Part shown: piece by piece, positions 42,819-54,300 of the stretch
Numbering within the stretch: the first letter of the stretch is position 1
How the letters are laid out: each line of letters begins with the position of its first letter
Notes under the pieces: model-generated
Seen by the model: only the letters and a program-made list of their open reading frames with translations
What the model was told of the DNA's origin: nothing
Databases searched by the model: none
DNA from: Plutella xylostella
Taxonomy: Eukaryota; Arthropoda; Insecta; Lepidoptera; Plutellidae
Reading direction: 5' to 3'
Length of the DNA stretch: 64,000 nt
Assembly (NCBI RefSeq): GCF_932276165.1
Contig: NC_064008.1
Span: 7,941,001 to 8,005,000, forward strand
Made by a program: the position numbers and the translations under genes

Positions 42819-43689
42819 CATTACTAGTTACATAATTGCTTTTATTTGTTATAATTATTATGCGTATTTGGAATAAAATCTGTGTCAATATACATGTTAA
42901 TATTTTTCATGAATACTTAAACTGGCATTCATAAGTTGGCGAGGTCAAACAGAAGAATTAGTTTATTAGAAACTATCTAATTATCCCGTTGCTTTGGTAT
43001 TAAATTATAAGTTTGGTCGCGTGATGGAAAAAAAACTCTAATTTATTTTCATGACATGTATACACTTTGGATTTAGATTTACATATTTTTCTTGTCTTAT
43101 AACATCGCAAAACTTCTAATTTATATGTACTCATTTCTTAAGCTCATTTTATATTCAATACCTCGCCTAAAACAGCAGTAAATCTTTGATTCACTACATA
43201 AAGTCGCACCTGTAAATTTGATAAGCAAATTGATCAATGGAACAGTCAAAAATATATTTCAAAGTTATTCGGTCGTAAACTCAGGACAGAGTTTATGAAC
43301 CCAAAGTAATATTCGATTTCGCCTTTCAATAGGACTTTATCCTCTAAAAGAATAAGGAAGATAGTGATGTGACGTCGTAGCTACAGTTGATAGATTTTAC
43401 GATTACATTACGAGACATATATTTATACTATAATTATTTATTTTATATTCATATATTTAACCTATATATTACGAGTAGAGTAAGGCCCCAAAAATAAATC
43501 TAATAATCTTCACTCCAAGAATTTACCCACAGAATTATCTTTTATCACGATCTTTTCGACAAAGTTCAATATCTATGTAATTCATATTTTATTGAAGTTA
43601 ATATTTTATTCCCTATTTTGACCAAATCAGGATCATTTTGAACAAATTTTATTGCATTAGAAGTTTTGCATTTTAATCTTGTAATATCA
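42819..43689. other. Unassigned A+T-rich DNA
   Basis: No gene or repeat family is recognised. Confidence 0.45.
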
Positions 43690-43743
43690 TTCTATTCTAT
43701 TCTATTCTCTGTGGGGGTGTAAGTACCTGCACCTGGCTCTCTC
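43690..43743 (-). repeat. SINE 3' end fragment
   Basis: On the minus strand GAGAGAGCCAGGTGCAGGTA, then CACCCCCACAGAGAATAGAA with AGAAT repeats. This is the last ~54 bp of the SINE at 12286-12617. Confidence 0.75.
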
Positions 43744-44368
43744 CTGAACTGGAGGTGTAAATGATATCTGACTCATAAAACAGGTCCACAAATTGTCGAA
43801 AACCTCTCTAAAACCTTTTCAATTCCGTAAGTACCTATATAAAAATATATCTTTAAACCATTGATCACCATCCAGCACAGCACAAAATGTATTACCTACA
43901 AAGTGCTATCGTAAACTATATAAGTACAAGCTATCTTTTTTATCTATAAAAGATAAAATATCCGTATACTTTTAGTCTGACTTCGGTAGAAAACATTACA
44001 AGGAAACAGGACAACATTTATTTTTGTATTATATTTTTCTTTTATATAAAAATTACATGGTGAGGTTTACTAATACTAATACTTGAGTACTAATAGTCGG
44101 TTTTACAACTGATGATACCAAGTTAAGCACAAGTTAAGTTAGACATGCAGCGTGTTTGGATGAATTTTTATTGAGTAGCACTGAACCATGCTTTATGTAG
44201 CTATTCAAAACAGTATTTTTCTAAACCCGTAAACGTGACAACACAACGCTCTAACAGTGCAGCGATTGTAAGATTCGAAACCTCCGTTTACGTTGCGTAT
44301 CGTCAATTGTCACTGTCAAAATGTAAGGCAAAGTTAGTTCCAAAAGTGACATTTGTTTTTTCCATGTT

Positions 44369-44487
44369 AGGTGGAATTTCACCAATCGCTAAACGTATTT
44401 AGTAGCGTGTCATACGTCTGTCAGTTAGTACAAAATGTATTTAAAATTTGATTTAAATGCTATTTTATATAAAAGTGACCCTTAGTG
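44369..44487. mobile_element. MITE with AGGTGGAATTTCACC end, copy 2
   Basis: It is the reverse complement of 32859-32992 over most of its length: CACCAATCGCTAAACG at the left, AAAAGTGACCCTTAGTG at the right. Non-coding. Confidence 0.7.
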
Positions 44488-44533
44488 TAGTTTCGAAAAT
44501 AGTATCGAATCCTGTGATCGGACCTCAGGGGTT

Positions 44534-44716
44534 TAAAAGTGAGCGTCTACCTATCGGTATCGTAGGTATCTGGTCAAACGGTTTCTCATAAATGTATGGA
44601 GAAACGGCGTCGGCAATGCCAATGTAGTGGACGCACTCGTGTGAATTTCTTTACAAAGAATACTGAAAACGATGCGTCCGTTACGTATGATGATAAAAGG
44701 CGGACACTGACTTTAA
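44534..44716 (+). mobile_element. MITE with AAGTGAGCGTCTACC end, copy 2
   Basis: It matches 29112-29282 in order: left-end word, AATGTATGGAGAAACGGCGT, GGACGCACTCGTGTGAATTT, right end GGCGGACACTGACTTTA. The ends are decayed inverted repeats. Confidence 0.7.
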
Positions 44717-45049
44717 ATGAACTGTATAGTAAGGTGAAAGGGGGAAAACTGAGGTCGTCATTGAAAACATCAACACCCTGTATATGACAGTATACAATGA
44801 CCTCTTCATTCAACTCGAGTGTAAGCAGCTGCCTCCATATTGACCTATCATAGGCATATTGTCACATCACGACGAATCGATCCACTCAATGTATGTCATC
44901 TAAATATACACACGGAGAATTCAGTTAACATTAATTGAATCATAAGAGCTCGTGTTTATACAGGGTGTTGCAGTAAATTGGAGGCACTGGGTTGATTCAA
45001 TTCAATTGTTTATTTATATAGAAATATAGTTTACAGCTTTGGAGTATTG

Positions 45050-45149
45050 CGTTGGTTAGGCATTATTATATTATGTAGAGGCATTTCATAAAATTAACGA
45101 AATGTCAGTTTTTGAAATGGATATAATTATACATAATGCCTAACCAACG
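45050..45149. repeat. Inverted repeat of about 100 bp
   Basis: CGTTGGTTAGGCATTAT at 45050-45066 is perfectly inverted at 45133-45149. The enclosed sequence is A+T-rich. It directly precedes the LINE frame that starts near 45159. It may be a MITE remnant. Confidence 0.6.
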
Positions 45150-45158
45150 AGGCGATTA

Positions 45159-45752
45159 AACTGGAAAGATGAATTGCAGTCTGTAGAAAATACGGTGAGT
45201 TCAGCATGTTTTGCCTTACGCACTCTTCGTTATGAAATTGACATGACTAACCTTAAACAAGTATACTACGCACTTGTGGAGTCCAAATTACGCTATAGTA
45301 TTAGATTTTGGGGAAATGGTTTTGAAGGCAACATAAATAAAGCGTTCGTCGTGCAGAAAAGGGCAATAAGAACGATGGTTAGGATATCCCAACAACATTC
45401 TTGTCGAGACTACTTCCTAAAACTCGAACTTCTTACAGTACCATGCCTTTTCATACTAGTCATAACCACCGACCTAGTAAAAAAACTGCATGGCCTGGAA
45501 ACAGAAACAGAGAGAAAGGAAAGGTTAATGACCCGAAGGAAATACCTCAAAATTGACATATGTCCAAGACTCAATGTTGTAAAATACTCACCTCGGTATC
45601 AGGCGCCTCACATCTACAATCACCTGCCAATTGCATTCAGAGAGATAACCTCCTACAGAATATTCAAGAGTAAATTGAAATCATTTTTGATAAAGAAGTG
45701 TTATTATTCGATAGATGAGTTTATAAATGACAAGTACCTAAATGAACTGTGA
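45159..45752 (+). pseudogene. LINE ORF2 C-terminal fragment (Jockey/CR1 type)
   Basis: The open frame from about 45159 (WKDELQSVENTVSSACFALR) to the stop at 45750-45752 is the region after the RT core: LKQVYYALVESKLRYSIRFWG, VQKRAIRTMVRIS, SCRDYFLKLELLTVPCLFI, then APHIYNHLPIAFREI and IFKSKLKSFLIKKCYYS. Words of this sort, in this order, close ORF2 in Jockey/CR1-type LINEs. The catalytic RT motifs are absent, so it is 5'-truncated. The 3' UTR runs to an ATACA tail near 45955-45982. The frame is clean, so the copy may be young. Confidence 0.8.
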
Positions 45753-45985
45753 TAATTTTATATACATTTATTTTGAATTTTTTTTCTCTAATTTAATATT
45801 TCCATTTCATAATTTTTAATTCAATTTTAATGTGATGTAAGTAATAGTTAATTATGTTTTTATTTGATATGTGAATATGTAATTGATTTGTAATAGAATG
45901 TTTAATTTTAAGATTTAGATTTAATATTAAATTTCATATACAATGTAAATTGTTACTGAATAAATACAATACAATACAATACGAT
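45753..45985 (+). repeat. LINE 3' UTR with AATAC tail
   Basis: The A+T-rich 3' UTR of the preceding fragment ends in AATAAATACAATACAATACA. The 5-base tail repeat replaces a poly(A). Confidence 0.7.
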
Positions 45986-46218
45986 TAATTGTATAAATTA
46001 TAGAGACGATAATAATTTGAAAAATGTTGCTATATTTTTGCCATCATGCGTGACTGAAATCCCAGGTCATTTCGTAGATTTAACTAATTTAACATTTCAC
46101 ATAATTATGTTTGAAGACTAACGTTCAAAAACGTTTTCTTATTGAAGTCGGAAAGTCGTTGTCTTTATTTTCGGTGCATGTTTTAACGGATACGTTAGGT
46201 ATTAATTTAATGAATACC

Positions 46219-46285
46219 AGCTTCGCTTCGCCTTAAAAAGTTTTCCGGTGGAAATTCCGCGATAAACAGTAGCCCATATGTTAAT
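46219..46285 (-). repeat. Helitron-like element remnant
   Basis: AGCTTCGCTTCGCCTTAAAA, then TTTTCCGGTGGAAATTCCG and GTAGCCCATATG, match the CTAG end of the copies at 30409 and 57778 in reverse. The rest is lost. Confidence 0.6.
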
Positions 46286-46694
46286 CCAGGGTATCAGATA
46301 ACTCCATACCAATTTTCATTAAAACCAGTTTACTTAAGTAATAGTTACAATAATAAGTTTTTATAGTAAGAACTCATTCAAAAACGGCGATATCACGCAA
46401 AGTATCACGTGAGTACAAATGATGTAAGCGAAAAGCGGGTGACTCGCTTGCGAGACACCTTTTACTACCCCTTCAGGAATTATAGTCTTATATAGTATAT
46501 ATAATATAGCATTATGTATGTATTTCTGTGTAAATAAAAATTGACTTACAAATGTAACCTCTACCTTCTTCATCCAGCCACCACTGGTCAAAACATAAAA
46601 CACATTGGTTATCCATCTTGAGCCATGCTACAACCGGCCAGTGGATAAAATTTACTGAAAATTGGCTTTCTGCATTGATGAAAAATTAAAATGG

Positions 46695-46805
46695 AAGTAT
46701 GTACCCATCGTGCAGGAGGCAGCCACCCTGGGCATGAGCTGGCACGAAGTCGAAGGCGTGGCACAGGACCGGTCAGAGTGGAAAACTACACGGCGCCCTA
46801 TGTCC
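46695..46805 (+). pseudogene. LINE ORF C-terminal fragment
   Basis: One frame reads VQEAATLGMSWHEVEGVAQD, then RSEWKTTRRPMSL and a stop at about 46828. 'MTWxEVExLAQDRxxWR' is a common end of ORF2 in insect LINEs. Short and isolated. Confidence 0.5.
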
Positions 46806-47305
46806 CTGATTAGGGCTCCCAGGACCTGATCACGATGATTATAATGCCCTTCAGAACATTTTGTCATAGGAAAATGTCATCATATTTGTTCGAATTGGAT
46901 AAATATGATGACAGATATTACATGATTTTTTTAGGACCAGCGCGAAAGGTAAATTTTTTTGAGCGGTTGACCCTGTCATATATAAGTCAATGGCTTTCCG
47001 TTCGAAGGAAACGATACAGCCCGAGTCGATTTTAGGCACCTGTGTATATTGGCTATCGATGTTGCTAGATGTAAAAGTCAAGTCAAATGCTTTCATTCAT
47101 CCTATGAATAGAAAATTTTCTGATGTACGTTATTTTTTTATAATCTACTTTCCGGTACAATATGTTAAGCGACTAGCCACGGTACAACGACACTTAACTC
47201 TTCTATAATTTTAGAGGTGGTTTCTGAGATTGGGGATGCAAAAAAGCCTCCTCGAGTGACCTATCAATTGAATATTACGGGCATGACATATATATTGACT
47301 GACTT

Positions 47306-47460
47306 TAGTGTCAATTTCTCCATAGTCGGATATCTAGCCGACAGGGATTAATTTATAAATTAAACGTCATCTCCATATAAAATTCATGACAGATGTGTCA
47401 AAAGTCAACCGCTACTCCCTGGTTATGCTCTAACCGACTAGGGAGAAATTGGCACTTAGT
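47306..47460 (-). mobile_element. MITE, CCAATTTCTCC family, copy 4
   Basis: The ends AGTGTCAATTTCTCCATAGT and (complement) AAGTGCCAATTTCTCCCTAG are inverted repeats. The interior is the reverse of the 42428 copy (TTCATGACAGATGTGTCAAA). Confidence 0.8.
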
Positions 47461-47674
47461 GTAATTAGTGATTGTCACCGACAAGCTAAGATGAAAAAAA
47501 GATTATTATTGACTCCTCAGTATAATATTTTTACATTTAATATTATTTACTTTAAACACGCATGGTTATTTACCTGATATAACTTACGTACTTATGCAAA
47601 ACATATAAAAAGTCGTTTCAAAACCACTCTTTAAATAAAAACGATGCAATAAAGAAATCAGTTTACTAAGTACA

Positions 47675-48180
47675 ACTCACCTCGTTTATATTTCAACAAC
47701 ATTTATTCACTTTAGAAATAAAACACACAGCAAATCCACTTGGAAGAAAATCACACACACTCCGCAAGCACTAGCACAGAACCTATTTGATTTTTTAACT
47801 GTCACATTTCACAACGGTCTTAATTTAAATTTCGAACACTCGTAACGAGGCGGTTTGTATTTGGAACGGGACGTGTGTTCCGCTCCAACCAGCCAGCACT
47901 GTGACCCCCACCCAAGAGTTTCTTATCTGTGTGTGTATCCTATCTGCTAGAATCCGTTGACATCGATCCGTTTTCGAAATTAAAACTTTATCCTCGGCGA
48001 AAACGGTCCATTTTCCAACAACGTAAATCCTACAGCTGGAGCTCAGGGATTGGAGCAAAAAAGGTTTTATTTAGAGGGGTTATGGTTGAATTTTGTGTGG
48101 GAGGTTTTACAGACGTCGGCCGGAGTTCCGCGCATGCGTATTCATCGTTTCGATATTACATTTCGTTGCGGATTTCTCGT
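47675..48180 (-). promoter_or_regulatory. Possible host promoter and 5' UTR exon, minus strand
   Basis: The block 47830-48180 is richer in G+C and CpG than its surroundings and contains GCGCATGCG (48130-48138), a near-consensus NRF-1/Ewg site. Downstream on the minus strand lies non-coding sequence (GTGCTTGCGGAGTGTGTGTG near 47750-47770), then a strong splice donor ACGAG/GTGAGT with its last exon base at 47681. This would fit a gene start whose following intron extends to the left through the repeat-rich part of the window. No coding exon was found to confirm it. Confidence 0.3.
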
Positions 48181-50035
48181 TACGTCCACGAATTTACGCT
48201 TTTTTAAAAAAAAAACGAGCAAAATTGTATCATAATTTTTGCTTTTAAGTTCGTAAGACCGTGATATTGATCTGGCAGTAATTTTATTCAAAGCAAAAGG
48301 TACAAAAGCTCGGTTCTCTAAATCATACAGCCGTAAATCGGTTACGTAAAAGTTTGGCGAAGGTTGCGGTCCGACCTTTGCAAATTACAGTTGGAATTTA
48401 TTTGTGATTGATTCATTAAATTATTAATGTCTGGGAAAAATTGCATTCATTTTATTTATAGGTACTTTTTGTTAATCACAAATACATGTACCTACGTGAT
48501 TTTTAAAATATATAGCTATAAATACACTCTTTAGAATAATTTATACTGATAACCTGAATTATTTGTAAGATCCGTATATTATTTTTAAGTATTACTTTAA
48601 TTAACAGACAACTTCTATACTTTCCCAAATCGCAAAGTCCAGAACAAAATAATACCTACCACAGTAACTTATTATTATAAAAATATTTAAAAAAGAAAAC
48701 ATTATTTATCTGATCTGATAAAATGTGGCAGCAACTCCAGATTCAAAAAGCATATTATTATTTTATTTCTTGCAACGTAAAAGTCATAATATTTATATTC
48801 AGTGAGACCGAATAATGACTTTTATTGTTTTATAATCCGCCAAAGGATTTCGTTTTCAATATTCTGTAAGGAACCTTAAAAAGGTGCTTAAGTCGAGCAG
48901 TGCTTCGAGCACTAGTCTTTTGCCAAAACGGTCCCACTGCGGACAAGGAAAGGAGGAGGAAGTTAAGCCTTAATAAGGCATGGCAATACATTTTTTTCAT
49001 AGGTTATCGCCCGTAATTCAAGTTAAGTTTAAAATAAGGTGGGAACTACATATTTTCCCTTTGCCCTATTAAAGGTTAAGCAATATCTCTTGTCTTTCTG
49101 TAAATATAATTATGTATATGAGAATCATAAATTATTATGTACAAAATTGATACAATTGAGTCGTAGACTAATAATGTAAGTAATCTAAGTAATGATGCAC
49201 ACTGACTTGTTTCTTTATGACAAAAGGTTCACGTGAATACCATAAGTGTTATTTTTGGAGATTATAGTGAGACTGCGAGTCAATTGCAATTTTGAACATA
49301 CATTACGAGAATGGGGGCTCAGCTTTTCCCGAGTAGCCGATGTGTTCAATCAGCTCAACTGCTTTCTGCTTACCAAAATTTCATCCATATCCGTATAGTA
49401 GGTAGGTAGTTGTCCCGTAAAATGTACCAAACATGCATCCATATTGAAGTAAAAGTTATTCTTTTGCGATTATAAAACAAGGTGTTGCAAAAGTGGTATA
49501 CTAAGCCGCCAGGTGACTCAGCTCAGAAGATCAATCTGTTTTTTATTTAGGTATTCTATACTTTACAAAAATAAATAAGCTTCTATAAACTATACCTACC
49601 ATCACGTGACCCTTAGCAGTTATGACCACTTGGCACTATGGCACTTTTAATACTGCCCAAAATTTAAGTGATCACCACATAATATCTCCCCCTTCCCGTG
49701 TTCTGACACTTGACTGCGTTCATTTTGGCAATCGCCCAAACTTAAGCGTTGGAATAAAATTGTTATAACCTTTGCCCCATTGTGCGAACCGCGCTGGTTA
49801 AACGTCGCCGCAATATGGCTACCGGCTGGCTTCACAGACAGAGCTGGACGGACATCGTTCAATTCTGGTCACGCAAAATCGGGTTTTTGTGGGACGCCCT
49901 TTGCTGAGATCTGCTGTGACTTGGGGAGGACAGGCAACAGGGTAAATCGTGCAATCGATGCTCTTCCATAGAAAGGTTGTCTGGTAGAGATTTCTTTAAT
50001 GCATACGTTCAAAAATTTAAAAAAAAAACAAAAAA
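48181..50035. other. Unassigned DNA
   Basis: No gene is recognised. About 49479-49512 is an end fragment of the TACAGGGTGTTGCAA MITE. About 49690-49970 is less A+T-rich with open frames on both strands but no motif I recognise; it runs into a LINE-type 3' word GGTTGTCTGGTAGAGATTTC at 49975. Confidence 0.4.
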
Positions 50036-50289
50036 AAACACACTCACGCCTTGTACTAATGTACTCCCTTGCGGGGTAGGCAGAGGTGCATTTCTGCACC
50101 CACTTTTCGCCAGAGTGTTCTGTTAATCCCAATGTAATAGGGGGCGGGCCTATTGCCATTTAACGGGCACATCCAAGACCCGAGAACAAATATCTGTGTT
50201 TAAACAAATATCTGCCCCAGCCGGAAATCGAACCCGGGACCTTCGGCTTAGTAGTCAGGGCCACTAAGCACTACGCCATTCGGTCGTCC
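50036..50289 (-). mobile_element. Composite tRNA-derived SINE (intact reference copy)
   Basis: On the minus strand the head (50289 to about 50177: ACGACCGAATGGCGTAGTGC, box B CCCGGGTTCGATTTCCGG) is that of the 16145 and 29550 SINEs. It is then joined at the word ATATTTGTTCTCGGGTCTTGG to a different body (50175-50036: GGATGTGCCCG, GGCAATAGGCCCGCCCCCT, GCCTACCCCGCAAGGGAGTA, AAGGCGTGAGTGTG) ending in a T-rich tail. The same body alone is at 25118-25215 and, split by the transposon, at 34961-37590. Confidence 0.8.
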
Positions 50290-50729
50290 AAAAATAAAAT
50301 ACAAAAAAAAACGTTATTTAAACGTAGTTATTCAAATTTGGTGATTTCATTGTTTTTTTATAAATATAAGATAGGTATAAGTAGTACACCTTTCGAAAAT
50401 GAAACCTAATATAATATTGTTTCTTTATAACAAAGCGACCTTGTTGCTAGGATACTAGGAATCAAGCAGAATTCCAGCCGTTATTAAAAGTAAACATTTT
50501 CTTCGAGAAATGGGCAATTTTCTTCGGACTTTATCACCCTGTATAAGTGTGTTGTTTTAAGGGAAACATCCTGTGTATTCTGAGTCGTTAAATGAATGTA
50601 CGTAACTCGAGACGTTATATATTATGAAGGACCAATGTAGGGTGACCATGGCCCACGATCATGTATGCGATTAAAAAACGATTTAATTTAGTTAATTCTT
50701 TTTAGGTAATAATACCAAATGCTATAAGC

Positions 50730-51145
50730 TGGAGGAGCAAGGGGGAAGTTTAAAGGAAAGAAACTGACCTGGCAGGAACGGTTGTCCGGCTGAGCAAATG
50801 CGTTTGACCTCTTCGAATTTCCACCCGTTCTTCTCCAGGTTGATGTGCTGATGTACCGGTGCGCGGCGTAGAGCTACGTGTGTTGTAGTACGCGGCGGAT
50901 TGTGTTTCTATCGCGGATTGAGTGACGGGAGCGTAAGGTGCGTCGACCGACTCGAATCACGGCGGTGGTAGAAGTGGACGAGGGTTGGTCGTTGAGGTGG
51001 CAGATGACAGCTAGTGTTCATCTACCTGCAGTTTCCGTTAGGATAGGGAAGGTGGGAAGGAGTTACAAACATCTGTGTACCTGTCTGTCAGCTGTTTGTG
51101 TGTGTACCCACGAAGTTCCTTGACCCTATGCCCATGGCCCCAACA
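50730..51145 (-). repeat. BEL/Pao 3' LTR
   Basis: 416 bp. On the minus strand it starts TGTTGGGGCCATGGGCATAG and ends CTTGCTCCTCCA. Short frames inside occur in both LTR copies and are not genes. Confidence 0.92.
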
Positions 51146-51165
51146 TAAACCGCCCCCCAAAGAGC
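51146..51165 (-). promoter_or_regulatory. BEL/Pao polypurine tract
   Basis: On the minus strand TTTGGGGGGCGG lies four bases before the 3' LTR, in the position that primes plus-strand synthesis. Confidence 0.7.
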
Positions 51166-51358
51166 GTCTAGGCTCTTTAACGAGAAAGTAAAAACAAAAT
51201 TTGAAAAAAAAAAAACATATAAGAAAGATGATTTTCCGAGGTGATTTTCCGCATGAAAAAAAATAAAGTAATACCTACCTAAAAGTTATAAAACTAAATT
51301 ACCTACCTTGTAAAACCTTAACCTAACAGGGCGGCTGGGGTGGGACCCACAAGCCAGC

Positions 51359-54300
51359 CTAATCCTGCAAAGTGGGAAGTCGACACAGCTTAGCCATCGA
51401 ACGCAGGCATGTGCCAGAGCCCGTCTTGAGTTTGACAACCCGCACGACCCCGTCGGGTCCAGGGTGCAGCTCGAGCACTCGTCCCTTGCGCCATTGTAGA
51501 GGTGGCAAGTGGTCCTCCTTAATCAAAACCAAGTCTCCCAACTGAAGGTTGGGGAGATCTTTGGTCCACTTGCCACGCTGCTGCAGAGTGTGCAAGTACT
51601 CCAGCTGCCACCTGCGCCACATGTGCTGAGCAATCTGCTGCACAAGCTGCCATCGCTTCAAGCGTGGCATTGGGATATCCTCGAAGCAGGGCTCGGGTGG
51701 CGCCACCAACGGTTGACCGATCAAAAAGTGCCCGGGGGTGAGCGCCTCCAAATCATTTGGGTCATTCGACAGAGAACACAACGGCCTCGAGTTAAGCACC
51801 GCCTCTACCCGACAGAACATGGTCATCAGCTCCTCCAAAGTGAGAATCCTATCCCCGATGGTTCGTTTCAGCAGCTGCTTCGCGGACTTCACTGCGGACT
51901 CCCATAACCCCCCCATGTGCGGACTATACGGTGGATTCATGTGCCACCTGACACCCTGACCAACCAGAGCAGCGTCTATGTCACTCTGCTTGCTCCGCAA
52001 GAAGGTTTCTACCTCCGATAGATGACGCCTAGCCCCCTGAAAGTTCATCCCACAATCGGAATGGTCATCCGACGCCATTCCCCTTCGCGACACAAACCGA
52101 TGGAATGCTGCCAAGAACGCCTCGGTAGTGAGATCTGTGGTGACCTCTAAATGCATCGCCTTAGTGGCGAAGCAAACGAAGACACACAGATATGCCTTGT
52201 GGGACTTCGCATTTCGCAAAGTGGAGGCCTTTACTAGGAAAGGCCCCGCGAAATCAATGCCGACCTTCAGGAAGGGACGAATTTGGCCTACACGGTTGGG
52301 AGGTAAGTCACCCATGAGCGGCTGCAAAGGTCTAGCCTTCAGGCGGTGACACCGGTGACACATATGTATTCGGTGTCGAACCACACGACGCGCTGAAGGG
52401 ATCCAGAACCTTTGGCTCAGCACCGAAATCAAGCATGCAGGTCCGGCGTGCATGTGAGTGACGTGGTGGTAGTCGACGATCAGATCGGTCAGACAATGCT
52501 TCGAAGGCAAAAGGATGGGATGCTTTGCAGAGAATGGCAAGCCGGAGTGCCGAAGACGTCCACCTACACGAAGAAGACCCTCTGAATCCAAAAATGGACT
52601 GAGCTGAGTCAGTCGCTTGAGGGGTTTCTTCTCGCGCAGGGCTGTGATCTCCTCAGAGAAGGAAGTCATCTGCACCAACCTAATCATTCTCAGCAAGGCA
52701 CCATTAAGCTCCGAAACCGTCAATGGTTCCGGTACGACCAACGGGTCATGTTTGGTCGGATGATTGCGACTTCGAACATTGCGGATGAATCGCAAAACCC
52801 AAGCCATTGTTCGCTTGGTTCTTGATAGAGAGCTGTAGCGACCGAGAATAAAAGAAGGGTCTACAGCTACTACCTCTTCCTCGCTCGCAATGGTTCCAGT
52901 ATGCACTTGGGCACTGGACGAGTTCACCGCAATGTTCTCCGGCCAAGTGGAAGGGTCGTCCCGTAACCAAGACGGGGACAACCATAAATCATGCCCGACA
53001 ATTTCGTCGGGTCGAAGACCTCTACTGGCGCAATCAGCAGGGTTGAGCGCTGATGGAACGTGTCGCCACTCAGTTGAAGGAACGAGACCCTGAATCTGGG
53101 AGGCCCGATTTCCTTCAAAGACCCCTAACTTATGCGGTGGAGTGTGAATCCAGGCCAAAGCGATGCTGGAGTCACACCACGCAATTGAGTGGTCGACGAT
53201 CATCTTACTCTGCAACACCGTTAAAACATGATGCATCATGCGAGCCAATAGGAAGGCTCCTGATAACTCGAGGCGCGGTATGGTCATCTTCTGCTTGATG
53301 GGTGCCACACGGGACTTGCCCATGAGAAGATGCACCGTCGCCTCACCTGACGCGTCTACCACGCGTAAATAGAGTACGGCTGAGTACCCAGATTCCGAGG
53401 CATCGCTGAAACCCATCAACTCACGGGTTAGAGGTTGATCAGACGATACAAATCTTGTAATCCGGGGCAGCCGTAAATTGACGAAGCCCTCTGCGAAGGA
53501 AGCCCACTCAGTAGTGAGTTCTTCGGGCAGAGGTTCATCCCAACCTAAATTGTGTGACCAAAGACCTTGTAAGAAGGCCTTGGCCTTGAAGGTCACAGGA
53601 GTTAAGTAACCACAGGGATCGTAGATACGAGCAACATTCGACATAATCTCCCGCTTACTTCTGCATCTCCCGAAGGGTGAAACATGGTAGACGAAGCTGT
53701 CCGAGTCCGAATTCCATTCGATCCCCAAGATCTTGAAGATGTTGTCCCCTGATTCCTCGAATCGAAAGGGACACTCCAAATGATCGCTAGGATAGCCATT
53801 GAGGACCTCATCACGGTTGCTGGCCCACTTCCGAACAGTGAAACCCCCTTGTGACAACACATCGACCACCTGCTGTTGCAACAGCTTCGCTTCCTCAATG
53901 GATCCGCAACCACTGACCACATCATCAACGAAGGTGTCTTCCCGAAGGATACGGGCAACCTCTGGACACTTGACCTCGTTGATGTTGGCTAACTCGTGCA
54001 AGACGCGGATCGCTTGATAAGCCGAGCTGGATACGCCATAGGTGACGGTTGTCAGCTCAAACTTCCGGAGGGGCTGGTCCGGTGACTCGCACCAAAAGAT
54101 GGTCTGGTACCGACAATCGTCGTCGTGCATGCGCACATTCCGGTACATCTGCTTTATGTCGCAAGTTAACACGACTGCGTATGTGCGAAAGCGCAATATG
54201 ACGTCCGAAATGTGCTGTTGCAGCTTGGGACCAGGCATCAAAATTTGATTCAGCGAAACACCGGTGGAGCTGGGATGAGACGCATCGAAGACCGCCCTAA

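Noticed and set aside
47825..48235. Open frames of 61-92 codons in the GC-richer block
   Set aside because: They overlap on both strands without motif and are better explained by local composition of a possible promoter.
50938..51123. A 61-codon open frame in the left BEL/Pao LTR, with the same frame again at 57108-57293
   Set aside because: Both copies are the same LTR sequence; there is no conserved motif and no reason to call a protein.
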